Part shown: positions 47,291 to 57,745 of the stretch, in pieces
How the letters are laid out: the number at the start of each line of letters is the position of its first letter
Position numbering within the stretch: position 1 is the stretch's first letter
The notes under the pieces: model-generated
What the model was told of the DNA's origin: nothing
Seen by the model: only the letters and a program-made list of their open reading frames with translations
Databases searched by the model: none
Program-made: the position numbers and the translations under genes
Assembly: GCF_000730425.1 (NCBI RefSeq)
Contig: NZ_CP008896.1
Location: 4,154,001 to 4,218,000 of the forward strand
Direction of reading: 5' to 3'
Length of the DNA: 64,000 nt
Source: Pseudomonas fluorescens
GTDB lineage: Bacteria > Pseudomonadota > Gammaproteobacteria > Pseudomonadales > Pseudomonadaceae

Positions 47291-47333
47291 GGATGCAAAT
47301 CCTCAAGTGGAGTGCGAGCCGGCTCGCGCGGCC

Positions 47334-48431
47334 TCAATGCCTGTGACCAGGAGCGGAATGGTCGTGGTCATGGCCGTGGCTGTGCCCGCCGCCATGCTTG
47401 TGATTGCCATGATCATGGCCGCTGTGGTCGTGCCCGCTGTGGTCATGACCGCTGTGATCGTGGCCGCTGTGGTCCTGACGCTCCGACGTGGGCTGCAAGC
47501 TGCAGACGTTCTCGTCGGTGCCCGAGTTCCAGTCGATCCCGACCGTGGCGTGTTCGATGCTGAATTGCTCTCGAAGCACCGCTTCGACGCGCTTGACCAC
47601 GGCGCGTGCTTCCTCGTCCACGTTGGGGCGAACGTGCAGCGTGGCCATCGTGCGCCCGGAGGTGAGCTGCCACACGTGAACGTGGCTGACGGCCGCCAGG
47701 CCCGGCACGGCGCCCATCAGGCCTTGCTCCACCTTCTCCGGCGAAGCATCCTCCGGCGCGCCTTCCAGCAGGATGTGGATCGACTTGGCGAGCAGCTTCC
47801 ATGCGCTGCGCAGGATCAGCGCCGCGACCAGGACCGACAGGATGGGATCGATCGGCGTCCAGCCCGTGAGGTAGATGACGATCGCAGCGACGATGGCGCC
47901 GACCGAGCCGAGCAGGTCGCCCATCACGTGCAGGATGGCCCCCTTCACGTTGACGTGATCGGTCTCTCCGCGGGTCATGATCCACAGCACGAGCACGTTC
48001 ACCAGCAGGCCGAGCACGGCGACGATCATCATCGGGCCGGCCAGGATCACGGGCGGCGCCTGCAGCCGCTCCCACGCCTCGTAGGCGATCCAAGCGACGA
48101 TCGCGAACAGGGTCACGGCGTTCAGGAAACCGGCGATGACCTCGAAGCGCAGGTAGCCGAAGGTGCGCTTGCTGTCGGCCGCGCGGCGGCCGAACCGGAA
48201 TGCTGCGTAGGCCAGTGCGAGCGCCGCGGCGTCGGTCAGCATGTGGCCCGCGTCGGCCAGCAAGGCCAGCGAGCCCGACAGCACGCCTCCGACGGCCTCC
48301 ACGACCATGAAGCCGAAGATCAGGAAAAAGGACAGCAGGACCTTGCGCTCGTTGGCGCTGGTCACGGTCGGGGTGTGGTCATGATCATGGTCGTGATCGT
48401 GACCATGGTCATGTGCGTGGGATTGGGACAT
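47334..48431 (-). CDS. CDF-family metal exporter with His-rich ends
   Basis: 365 aa. Six membrane helices; zinc site in LADAGHMLTDAAALALA and in GDLLGSVGAIVAAI (HxxxD/GDxxx pattern, here H-V-M-G-D). The N-terminus (HAHDHGHDHDHDHDH) and C-terminus (four HSGHD repeats and GGGHSHGHDHDH) are His/Asp-rich metal-binding tails. Proton-coupled export of Zn, Co, Cd or Ni from the cytoplasm (CzcD/DmeF type). Repressed probably by the adjacent ArsR via the palindrome at 48,476. Confidence 0.88.
   Translation of the reverse strand: MSQSHAHDHGHDHDHDHDHTPTVTSANERKVLLSFFLIFGFMVVEAVGGVLSGSLALLADAGHMLTDAAALALAYAAFRFGRRAADSKRTFGYLRFEVIAGFLNAVTLFAIVAWIAYEAWERLQAPPVILAGPMMIVAVLGLLVNVLVLWIMTRGETDHVNVKGAILHVMGDLLGSVGAIVAAIVIYLTGWTPIDPILSVLVAALILRSAWKLLAKSIHILLEGAPEDASPEKVEQGLMGAVPGLAAVSHVHVWQLTSGRTMATLHVRPNVDEEARAVVKRVEAVLREQFSIEHATVGIDWNSGTDENVCSLQPTSERQDHSGHDHSGHDHSGHDHSGHDHGNHKHGGGHSHGHDHDHSAPGHRH
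47412..47471 (-). repeat. Tandem 15-bp repeats coding HSGHD
   Basis: Four in-frame units of about 15 bp inside the CDF gene encode HSGHD. Such repeats change copy number easily and could tune metal binding of the tail. Confidence 0.75.
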
Positions 48432-48475
48432 GGGGCCTCGGGAAACTGGGTCTTTGACTGTGGCTCAAAATATAA

Positions 48476-48497
48476 CACATGAACATGTTTTCATGTG
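48476..48497. promoter_or_regulatory. ArsR-type operator of the CDF exporter
   Basis: CACATGAA-N6-TTCATGTG, perfect 8-bp arms. It lies 45 bp before the CDF start and overlaps a TATATT -10-like box on the minus strand. It matches the general SmtB/CzrA operator form. Confidence 0.7.
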
Positions 48498-48626
48498 AAT
48501 TGTTGTACACATTTGTGTTCGCGTCTCACCACGGCCGGGATGCCGCTCCGGGCAATTGCCTTAGCCTGGCTCGGCGACCATTCCCCCCGCCTGGCAAGCA
48601 GCCGTTGATCTAACATCCAGTGGCAG

Positions 48627-48645
48627 TATCCCCCCTGGGGGGATA
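48627..48645. promoter_or_regulatory. RcnR/CsoR-type operator within the nreA promoter
   Basis: TATCCCCCCTGGGGGGATA, a perfect palindrome around a central T. RcnR-family proteins bind A/T-flanked G6 tracts, so this is their expected site. It ends inside a TATGAT -10-like hexamer (48,644-48,649). Confidence 0.78.
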
Positions 48646-48655
48646 TGATTTCAGC

Positions 48656-48913
48656 ATGGAAGACATGCATAAGCACACCACCCATCCCGACCTGGTGAAG
48701 CGGCTCAAGCGCGCCGAGGGGCATCTGCGGCACGTCATCGGGATGATCGAAGGGGGAGAAACCTGCCTCGACATCGCCCGCCAGCTCGCGGCGGTGGAAA
48801 GCGCGGTGACGGCGGCCAAGCGCGTCCTGATCCACGACCACATCGACCACTGCCTGTCCCATGACGAGGACTCCGTTCTGACCGAAATGAAGGCGCTGAC
48901 CAAACTGCTCTGA
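48656..48913 (+). CDS. nreA: RcnR/CsoR-family nickel/cobalt-sensing repressor (NreA-like)
   Basis: 85 aa from the ATG at 48,656 (an alternative ATG at 48,665 has GGAAG before it). The all-helical DUF156 fold has metal ligands in HPDLVKRLKRAEGHLRHV, GGETCLDIARQL (Cys) and IHDHIDHCL (His pair), the RcnR-like set rather than the copper CsoR set. The operator lies 10 bp upstream, so transcription probably starts at or near the ATG. It precedes the NreB-like exporter by 9 bp. Confidence 0.84.
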   Translation: MEDMHKHTTHPDLVKRLKRAEGHLRHVIGMIEGGETCLDIARQLAAVESAVTAAKRVLIHDHIDHCLSHDEDSVLTEMKALTKLL

Positions 48914-48922
48914 GGCCGTCCG

Positions 48923-50233
48923 ATGCTCTCCGTCCTGAATAACCGCACCTACCGCCACCTGTTCACCGCCCAGGTGATCGCGCTCGTCGGCACCGGCCTG
49001 ATGACGGTGGCGCTCGGCCTGCTGGCCTACGAGCTGGCCGGCGCGGATGCAGGCGCGGTGCTCGGGACGGCGCTGGCCATCAAGATGCTGGCCTACGCGG
49101 GGGTCGCGCCGGTCGCGCAGGCCTTCGCCGACCGGCTCCCGCGGCGCTCGCTGCTCGTGGCGCTGGACCTCGTGCGAGCGGCCGTCGCGCTGTGCCTGCC
49201 CTTCGTCACCGAGGTCTGGCAGATCTACCTGCTGATCTTCGTTCTGCAGGCGGCATCCGCCGGCTTCACGCCGACCTTCCAGGCCACCATCCCGGACATC
49301 CTTCCCGACGAAGAGGACTACACGAAGGCGCTGTCGCTGTCCCGGCTGGCCTACGACCTGGAAAGCCTGATTTCCCCGATGCTGGCCGCCGCGCTGCTGA
49401 CCGTCATCAGCTTTCACAACCTGTTCGCGGGAACGGTGCTCGGTTTCCTCGTTTCAGCCGCTCTCGTGGTCAGCGTGCGGTTGCCCACGTCCGTCCCCGG
49501 CCCGCGCCGCGGCATCTGGGAGCGAACGACGCGCGGCACGCGCATCTACCTCGCCACGCCTCGCCTGCGGGGCCTGCTGGCGATCAGCCTGGCCGTCTCG
49601 GCGGCCGGCGCGATGGTGATCGTGAACACGGTGGTGCTCGTGAAGGCGCGTTTCGGCCTGGGCGAAGTCGAGGTGGCGTGGGCACTGGCGGCGTTCGGAG
49701 GCGGCTCGATGGTGGCCGCCTTCGTCTTGCCGTCCCTACTGGAGAAAGTAGCCGACCGACCCGCGATGCTCACCGGCGCCGCTGTCCTCGTCGTGGGCAC
49801 GGCGATCGGCGCACTGCTGCCGAGCTATGCGCTGTTGCTGCCGCTGTGGCTGGTGATCGGCTTTGGCTACAGCGTGGCGCAGACGCCATCCGGCCGTCTT
49901 CTGCGCCGCTCGGCCCACGCCGAGGACCGTCCAGCGATCTTCGCGGCCCACTTCGCGCTGTCGCACGCCTGCTGGCTCATCTGCTACCCGCTGGCCGGAC
50001 GCTTCGGCGCGGCCATGGGGCTGCAATCGACGTTCGTCGTCATGTCCTTGATCGGCCTAGCTGGCGTGGCGCTGGCGCTTCGGCTGTGGCCGGCCAGCGA
50101 CCCGTCGGACTTGGCCCATGACCATCCGAACCTGTCGGCGGATCACCCCCACTTGCGTCAGCACGCGAACCAAGGCGGGCACCATCACGTGCTGGTCGTG
50201 GATGACTTGCACCGGATCTGGCCGAAAGGATAG
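48923..50233 (+). CDS. nreB: MFS nickel exporter, NreB-like
   Basis: 436 aa, 12 helices of the enterobactin-exporter-like MFS group (NRTYRHLFTAQVIALVGTGL, LPRRSLLVALDLVRA). The C-terminus is His-rich (DHPNLSADHPHLRQHANQGG then HHH), a feature of NreB nickel-resistance exporters. With the RcnR-type repressor in front it forms an nreAB-like unit. Nickel is the best-supported substrate; cobalt is possible. Confidence 0.82.
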   Translation: MLSVLNNRTYRHLFTAQVIALVGTGLMTVALGLLAYELAGADAGAVLGTALAIKMLAYAGVAPVAQAFADRLPRRSLLVALDLVRAAVALCLPFVTEVWQIYLLIFVLQAASAGFTPTFQATIPDILPDEEDYTKALSLSRLAYDLESLISPMLAAALLTVISFHNLFAGTVLGFLVSAALVVSVRLPTSVPGPRRGIWERTTRGTRIYLATPRLRGLLAISLAVSAAGAMVIVNTVVLVKARFGLGEVEVAWALAAFGGGSMVAAFVLPSLLEKVADRPAMLTGAAVLVVGTAIGALLPSYALLLPLWLVIGFGYSVAQTPSGRLLRRSAHAEDRPAIFAAHFALSHACWLICYPLAGRFGAAMGLQSTFVVMSLIGLAGVALALRLWPASDPSDLAHDHPNLSADHPHLRQHANQGGHHHVLVVDDLHRIWPKG

Positions 50234-50271
50234 GCCTCACGGGACGCGGTAAGGGCTGTTTCGCACCAAGG

Positions 50272-50628
50272 CTAGTCGTCGCTGTTGTCCTCAACGATGT
50301 GGATGGCCATGTCCAGCAGCACCTGGCTCACGTGCTTGTCCGCTACCTCATAGAAGATCTGCTTGGACTGGCGCGCGCCCTTGACCAGACGGGCTCCACG
50401 CAACAGTCGAAGGTGATGGCTGACCAACGACTGCGAGAGTTCGACGGCTTCCGCGATGTCGCTTACCGACGTGGACCCCTTCATGCAGCACAGCATGACC
50501 TTGAGCCGCGACGGATCGCCCAGGAGCCGGAAAGTCTCGGCCAGGATGGTCACGTCATTCTGTGACAGGGAGGCCAGATCGGTGCTTGGGCCCTTCGGTG
50601 GGGCACTGGCTGGTTTGCGTGGAGTCAT
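50272..50628 (-). CDS. Second ArsR/SmtB-family metal repressor
   Basis: 118 aa, paralogous to the ArsR at 46,913 (LSQSLVSHHLRLLRGARLVK shared). The alpha-5 site is kept: DKHVSQVLLDMAIHIVE. There is no obvious partner exporter beside it: nreB converges on it and copA diverges. It may act on the ArsR-type operators at 48,476 or 40,061, or be left from a lost operon. A CGAAC-N4-GTTCG palindrome at 50,649-50,662, just upstream of its start, may be its own operator. Confidence 0.84.
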   Translation of the reverse strand: MTPRKPASAPPKGPSTDLASLSQNDVTILAETFRLLGDPSRLKVMLCCMKGSTSVSDIAEAVELSQSLVSHHLRLLRGARLVKGARQSKQIFYEVADKHVSQVLLDMAIHIVEDNSDD

Positions 50629-50801
50629 CTCTCAAAAATTCCTACCCTCGAACGGCTGTTCGTGCCCTTCAGGATCAACGAGGCTGCGACCGCTTGAGCG
50701 CGCGCACAGCCCGGGACCAGGGCGAGCCTGGCGACCAAGGCCCCTCGTTTCCCCCGTGCGCCGGGCCATTTCTGAAACCTGACAGTACCCGAAAAAAGCG
50801 C

Positions 50802-50832
50802 TTGACCTTCCCACGATGGTAAACCCTAAGCT
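50802..50832 (+). promoter_or_regulatory. CueR-type promoter of copA
   Basis: -35 TTGACC (50,802-50,807), 19-bp spacer with CTTCCCACGATGGTAAA, -10 TAAGCT (50,827-50,832). It matches CueR-controlled copA promoters. It rules out a copA start at 50,816, which would lie inside the promoter. Confidence 0.82.
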
Positions 50833-50866
50833 CCCCCATGTCGAATATCAACTATGGGAAACAACC

Positions 50867-53362
<2,496 letters not shown>

Positions 53363-53377
53363 GAAAGGAGGAACACC

Positions 53378-53857
53378 ATGAACATCGGTGAAGCATCCAA
53401 GGCCTCGAAGGTCTCGGCCAAGATGATCCGCTACTACGAGCAGATCGGCTTGATTCCCCCGGCCGACCGGAACGATTCGGGCTACCGCGCCTATAGCCAG
53501 GACGACGTACACCGGCTGCACTTCATCCGGCGTGCGCGCGACCTCGGCTTCTCGGTGGCCGAGATCACGGACCTGCTGGGACCGTGGAACGACAAGTCGC
53601 GCCGGAGTGCCGACGTCAAGCGCCTGGCGCAGCAGCACATCTCCGAGCTGGACCGGCGCATCGCGAGCATGTTGGAGATGGCCGAGACGCTCAAGGCGCT
53701 GATCCGGTGCTGCGCCGGCGACGAACGGCCCGACTGCCCGATCCTGCACACGCTGGAGCAACTCGATACCAGCGACGACGAGCCCGAAGCGCGCACCGGC
53801 GCCGTGCCACGGCGTGCAAGTGGCAACGCAGCGGCAAAGAAGCCGCGTGCGCACTGA
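53378..53857 (+). CDS. cueR: CueR, MerR-family copper-responsive activator
   Basis: 159 aa. MerR HTH (NIGEASKASKVSAKMIRYYE, QIGLIPPADR) and dimer helix, then the Cu(I)-binding loop CCAGDERPDCPIL with the two CueR cysteines. The tail is about 25 residues longer than in E. coli CueR and basic. It should activate the TTGACCTT promoters before copA, the CopZ-like gene and the DUF305 gene when Cu(I) is present. Confidence 0.9.
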   Translation: MNIGEASKASKVSAKMIRYYEQIGLIPPADRNDSGYRAYSQDDVHRLHFIRRARDLGFSVAEITDLLGPWNDKSRRSADVKRLAQQHISELDRRIASMLEMAETLKALIRCCAGDERPDCPILHTLEQLDTSDDEPEARTGAVPRRASGNAAAKKPRAH

Positions 53858-53873
53858 GCAGCCGGGAGAGACC

Positions 53874-54212
53874 ATGCCCAAGATCACCGTCTTGCCCCAT
53901 CCTGAACTGGCGCCCGAGGGCGCCGAGCTGAACGTGCCGGTCGGCACCTCGATCTGCGAGGCGCTGCTAGACAACGGCATCGAGATCGAACATGCCTGCG
54001 ACATGAGCTGTGCCTGCACGACCTGCCACTGCATCGTGCGCAAGGGATTCGATTCCCTCAACGAGGTCGAGGAGTGCGAGGACGACCTGCTTGACCGGGC
54101 CTGGGGGCTAGAGGCGCAATCGCGCCTGAGCTGCCAGGCCATCGTGGCGAACGAGGACCTGACCGTCGAGATCCCGAAGTACACGATCAACCATGCCAAG
54201 GAGAACCACTAG
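53874..54212 (+). CDS. ISC-type [2Fe-2S] ferredoxin
   Basis: 112 aa from the ATG at 53,874 (GGGAGAG before it). Cluster ligands HACDMSCACTTCHCI and a distal LSCQ give the C-x5-C-x2-C-x(n)-C adrenodoxin-type set. The sequence is close to Fdx of the isc operon. In a copper cluster it may supply electrons or replace iron-sulfur clusters damaged by copper; that link is inference from position. Confidence 0.87.
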   Translation: MPKITVLPHPELAPEGAELNVPVGTSICEALLDNGIEIEHACDMSCACTTCHCIVRKGFDSLNEVEECEDDLLDRAWGLEAQSRLSCQAIVANEDLTVEIPKYTINHAKENH

Positions 54213-54429
54213 GACCCAGCGTGCCGCCGCGGGCGCGCCGGCCTGCGGCGGGGTTGCTCTGGCAGACGGAGGACTGACGGCGTTGCAGCCTGACGACCGC
54301 CCCGGGAGCCAGATGCCTACACCCCCTTGCACCACCGCCGGTTAGGCTGGAAATGTCGTCAAAGTCCTTCAATCCGTGATAGTCGGCGCTGCGGCCGGCC
54401 CATGAAAAGTCCCACAGGAGAAGTCCAGC

Positions 54430-55188
54430 ATGTCTGCGCCCAAACAAGCCACGCTCTACCGGATGGTCATGCCCGGCCATACCTGCCCCTACGGGCTGAA
54501 GTCGCTCGATCTGCTCAACCGCAAGGGCTACGAGGTCGAGGACAAACACTTGGCGAGCCGCGAGCAGACGGATGCGTTCAAGAAGGAGCATGGCGTCGAG
54601 ACCACGCCCCAGGTCTTCATAAACGGGCGGCGCGTGGGCGGCTACGACGACCTGCGCAAATTCTTCGGCATGTCCGTGAAGGACAAGAACGCCGTGACCT
54701 ACACCCCTGTGATCGCGCTGTTCGCCATGGCGGCCGCGATGGCGCTGGCGGCGAGCTGGGCGGCCTTCGGCCAGCTCTGGAGCATTCAGGCGGCAGAGTG
54801 GTTCGTGGCCTTTGCCATGTGTCTCCTGGCGCTGCAGAAGCTCAAGGACGTGGACGGCTTCGCGACGATGTTCCTCAACTACGACCTGCTGGCCAAGCGC
54901 TGGGTTCGGTATGCCTATTTCTACCCGTTCGCGGAGGCCATCGCAGGCGTCCTGATGGTCGCGGGCGTGGGGATGTGGGTGTCGATTCCGTTGGCGCTGT
55001 TCATCGGGACCGTCGGGGCCGTGTCGGTTTTCAAGGCGGTCTATGTCGATCGCCGGGAACTCAAGTGCGCCTGTGTGGGCGGGGACAGCAACGTGCCGCT
55101 GGGCTTCGTGTCCCTGACCGAGAACCTGATGATGGTGGCGATGGCCCTGTGGATGTGGGCCAAGGTCGCCTACCTTGGGATGCACTGA
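54430..55188 (+). CDS. Glutaredoxin-MauE fusion membrane protein
   Basis: 252 aa. Residues 1-85 are a glutaredoxin (YRMVMPGHTCPYGLKSLDLL with a CPYG site, GVETTPQVFINGRRVGGYDD). The rest has four hydrophobic helices of the MauE/DoxX-like type, ending in a loop with CACVGG. The MauE part could pass reducing equivalents across the inner membrane to periplasmic disulfides. It is a frequent partner of CopA/CueR in mobile copper clusters. Confidence 0.8.
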   Translation: MSAPKQATLYRMVMPGHTCPYGLKSLDLLNRKGYEVEDKHLASREQTDAFKKEHGVETTPQVFINGRRVGGYDDLRKFFGMSVKDKNAVTYTPVIALFAMAAAMALAASWAAFGQLWSIQAAEWFVAFAMCLLALQKLKDVDGFATMFLNYDLLAKRWVRYAYFYPFAEAIAGVLMVAGVGMWVSIPLALFIGTVGAVSVFKAVYVDRRELKCACVGGDSNVPLGFVSLTENLMMVAMALWMWAKVAYLGMH

Positions 55189-55262
55189 GCGCCGCGCCAG
55201 GTACGGCGCAGCGCACGTGCTCGCATCGGCCGTCCTGTGTGCAGGCCGGCCACGACGCGGTG

Positions 55263-55457
55263 TTACTGCGCGCGCGGCGGGAAGCCAGCTTCGCTCAGGG
55301 CCGCGGCGATCTGCTCTTGCGAGGCCGAGGTCTGGACCTCGACACGGCGGGTCGGCGGGTCCGTGACGATCTTGGCGTTGGGGTCGATCGTTTGGATCGT
55401 TTTCGTAACGGTGCGGGCGCAGCCGCCGCAGGTCATGTCTTCGAGATGGAATTGCAT
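55263..55457 (-). CDS. copZ: CopZ-like copper chaperone (HMA domain)
   Basis: 64 aa, a single heavy-metal-associated domain: MQFHLEDMTCGGCARTVTKT with the MTCGGC metal site. It should carry Cu(I) to CopA in the cytoplasm. It is convergent with the copA operon but under its own CueR-type promoter at 55,488-55,518, with AAAGGAG before the ATG. Confidence 0.88.
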   Translation of the reverse strand: MQFHLEDMTCGGCARTVTKTIQTIDPNAKIVTDPPTRRVEVQTSASQEQIAAALSEAGFPPRAQ

Positions 55458-55487
55458 GGAAAACTCCTTTCGGGTTGGGGTGTTTGA

Positions 55488-55518
55488 AGTCTGGTCCTTG
55501 CCACGGTTGGAAGGTCAA
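55488..55518 (-). promoter_or_regulatory. CueR-type promoter of the CopZ-like gene
   Basis: Minus strand: -35 TTGACC (55,513-55,518), 19-bp spacer with CCTTCC and CAAGG arms, -10 CAGACT (55,488-55,493). It overlaps the end of the Lrp remnant. Confidence 0.78.
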
Positions 55519-55856
55519 GCGCTATTTGCATCCCCGCTACACCAATCGGCCGAATGCTCATAGGGCAAGGCCGTGGTGCTCTTTACCCGATCCAGCACGA
55601 AGCTTGTCTTGCAGTCCTGCACGCTGGGGTGCTTGAGCAGCGTGTCGAGCACGAAGCGAGAGTAGTGAGCCATGTTCCTGACGACCACCCGCAGCAGATA
55701 GTCCATGTCGCCGGTCAGCGCATGGCATTCCACGACCTCCGGCCATTTCTGGACCGACGCGCGGAACACGTCCATGGGATTGCGCTTGTGCGAGTCGGAG
55801 TGCTTTTCGAGACGCACGTTCAGGTAGGCCGTGAGCGTGAGGCCGATCTTCTCCGA
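55515..55856 (-). pseudogene. Lrp/AsnC regulator, C-terminal fragment
   Basis: About 110 residues of the ligand-binding domain remain ([58 protein letters not shown]). The DNA-binding HTH is absent: family similarity ends at 55,856, where the hpd fragment on the other strand begins. The native stop is also lost, as the frame runs on past VKSTTALP into unrelated codons. Not expected to be functional. Confidence 0.75.
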
Positions 55857-56004
55857 GCCGCTGCTCGGCCCGGTGTTCTTCGAGTTCATCGAGCGCAAGG
55901 GCAACTACCGCGAGGGCTTCGGCGAAGGTAACTTCGGTGCCTTGTTCGAGTCGATGGAGCGCGACCAGATCAACCGCGGCGCGCTGGAAATCAACCCAGC
56001 CTGA
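55846..56004 (+). pseudogene. 4-hydroxyphenylpyruvate dioxygenase, C-terminal fragment
   Basis: The frame ending at 56,004 reads [20 protein letters not shown] then [18 protein letters not shown], the invariant C-terminus of HPPD including the iron-ligand Glu in FFEFIE. All upstream sequence is missing. Its own terminator follows at 56,046. It meets the Lrp fragment head-to-head, the result expected if a divergent lrp-hpd pair lost its middle. Confidence 0.75.
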
Positions 56005-56045
56005 TTCGGGCTTTCCCCCTGAAGGCATAGCACCTTCCGCATCTC

Positions 56046-56074
56046 GCGAGCCCCGGTGGGGCTCGCACTATTTT
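56046..56074 (+). terminator. Rho-independent terminator after the hpd remnant
   Basis: GCGAGCCCC-GGT-GGGGCTCGC, 9-bp perfect stem, then ACTATTTT. Probably the original hpd terminator. Confidence 0.75.
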
Positions 56075-56290
56075 GGCAAGCGGCCTCCACGATGCCCATT
56101 GGCCCTCGTGCAGCTTGCACCATTCATCTCCTCACAATCGAACATCACCACGGCACGGTGCAGGCTTCTTTGACTAATATATGAACACATGTATAATTGT
56201 TTATTCAATATTTGGCCTCAGCTCGACTGGTGCTACAGCAGGCGTGCATCTCGTCCCCCGAATCAACATGGATCATGGAAGGACAAGACT

Positions 56291-57235
56291 ATGGAACTTC
56301 GTCACTTGCGCTGCTTCATTGCGGTTGCTGAGGAACTCCATTTCGCCCGCGCTGCCGAGCGGCTGCACATCGAGCAGTCTCCACTGTCACGGGCCATCAA
56401 GGAACTGGAAGAAGAACTGGGCGTGATGCTGTTTGCCCGCACCACGCGCAGCACTCGGCTGACCCGTGCGGGCGAGCTGTTTCTGGAGCACGTGCGCCGC
56501 GTGCTCTCCGCCTTGGAGCAGGCACGCGATAGCGTGAAAGCGGCAGCAAACGGTTTTCATGGCCAGTTGCGCGTGGCATTGTCCGACGGCATCACGCCGT
56601 CGCGCCTTTCTGCGTTGCTCGTACTTTGCCGCCAGGAAGAACCCGAGGTCGAAATCCGGTTCTTCGAGGTGCCCCTATCGCAACAGATCAAGGGGCTGCA
56701 TAGCGATCTGTATGACGTAGGGTTTGCTCAATCCGACGAAGTGGGCGACGGTATCGTCGCCACGCCCGCATGGAGCGATGCGCTGATGGTGGCCGTGCCA
56801 GCTCGGCATCCGCTTCTGGCCCACAAGCGCATCCCCTTGGATGAGTTGCTTCGCTATCCACTGGTTCTGTGCGATCCACAGGCATGTGAGGGCCATGCCA
56901 AGCAAGTTGAACGGGTGTTGCGCCGTGCGGATGTGGAGCCACTGATTGCAGAGAGGGTTTCGTCCACCGACCTGATGATGGCCCTAGTCTCGGCCGGTTT
57001 TGCGCTCGGCCTAGCAGGCAGTGCACACATTGCCGCCAGCCGTGAGCCGGGTGTAGTGGCCCGGCCGCTAGCTTCGCGCGTGTCGCCCCTCACGACCTAT
57101 CTGTTGCGGCTGGACGGAGATCCGTCCGACGAGTTGGCGCGGTTTATTGAGCGCGCACAGGCCATCGAACAGCCGGAAACCCCCAGGCCCATACGAGGCC
57201 GTAATCCCGATCACCCGGAGGAACTGACGCCATGA
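56291..57235 (+). CDS. traR: LysR-type regulator (TraR of Tn4371-type ICEs)
   Basis: 314 aa from the ATG at 56,291; the longer frame to 56,189 lacks family similarity. N-terminal LysR HTH (MELRHLRCFIAVAEELHFAR, AAERLHIEQSPLSRAIKELE) and effector domain (GQLRVALSDGITPSRLSALL onward). It directly precedes eexN-traG-trb and overlaps eexN by 4 bp, so it likely controls transfer genes. An A/T-rich region with ATATATGAACA lies 100 bp upstream. Confidence 0.86.
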   Translation: MELRHLRCFIAVAEELHFARAAERLHIEQSPLSRAIKELEEELGVMLFARTTRSTRLTRAGELFLEHVRRVLSALEQARDSVKAAANGFHGQLRVALSDGITPSRLSALLVLCRQEEPEVEIRFFEVPLSQQIKGLHSDLYDVGFAQSDEVGDGIVATPAWSDALMVAVPARHPLLAHKRIPLDELLRYPLVLCDPQACEGHAKQVERVLRRADVEPLIAERVSSTDLMMALVSAGFALGLAGSAHIAASREPGVVARPLASRVSPLTTYLLRLDGDPSDELARFIERAQAIEQPETPRPIRGRNPDHPEELTP

Positions 57236-57510
57236 AGAAGATCATCCCATTCTTGCTGGTTGCCGTGTTGACTGCCTGCGGCCAGTCCGATGGGCCACAG
57301 AAGTCCGCCGGTTCCGCAGCCAACATCCCGACAGTGGAAGAGCTGGCGGCCAACCCCGAACGGCTCAAGGAACTGCGCCAGCAGTGCAAGACCGACCGCC
57401 CCAAGCTGGGCGACGTGTTGTGCAACCGGGTGGCCGAGGCCACGCGCAAGCGGTTCTATGGCGACGGGGAAACGCCCTACACACCGCCGAAGGAGCCGCC
57501 TAAGTTTTGA
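57232..57510 (+). CDS. eexN: EexN-family entry-exclusion lipoprotein
   Basis: 92 aa. Lipoprotein signal with lipobox LTACG; the mature part has the EexN pattern (PTVEELAANPERLKELRQQC, then LCNRVAEATRKRFYGDG). These proteins reduce redundant uptake of the same element. ATGA overlap with the LysR gene. Confidence 0.85.
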   Translation: MKKIIPFLLVAVLTACGQSDGPQKSAGSAANIPTVEELAANPERLKELRQQCKTDRPKLGDVLCNRVAEATRKRFYGDGETPYTPPKEPPKF

Positions 57511-57682
57511 TCGTGGCCGCTTCGCCACGAATATTGGATTTCCTGACCGACACGCCGCAACGCGCCTGCGCTTGCGACGTTTTTCGTTGGCTCGCCACCG
57601 CGCTAATTCTTTCTTTTTGCTCGATCTTTCTGCTTAAAACGGTCTTTGACCGGCACTGACGCGGCACCGATCCTGACGCCTC

Positions 57683-57706
57683 CGGCACGTCCTTGTGCCG
57701 CTTTTT
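57683..57706 (+). terminator. Terminator-like hairpin before traG
   Basis: CGGCAC-N6-GTGCCG followed by CTTTTT, 39 bp before the traG start. It may end the LysR-eexN transcript or attenuate traG-trb expression. Confidence 0.55.
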
Positions 57707-57745
57707 CCATGAGGAATCGGCGCAGGAGAAATCGGAGGCCAGGTC

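Noticed and set aside
50816..50866. Longer copA start
   Set aside because: It would lie inside the CueR-type promoter, upstream of the expected transcription start.
56176..56198. ArsR-like operator before the LysR gene
   Set aside because: It has one ATATATGAACA half-site but the full sequence is not palindromic, so it was not called as an operator.
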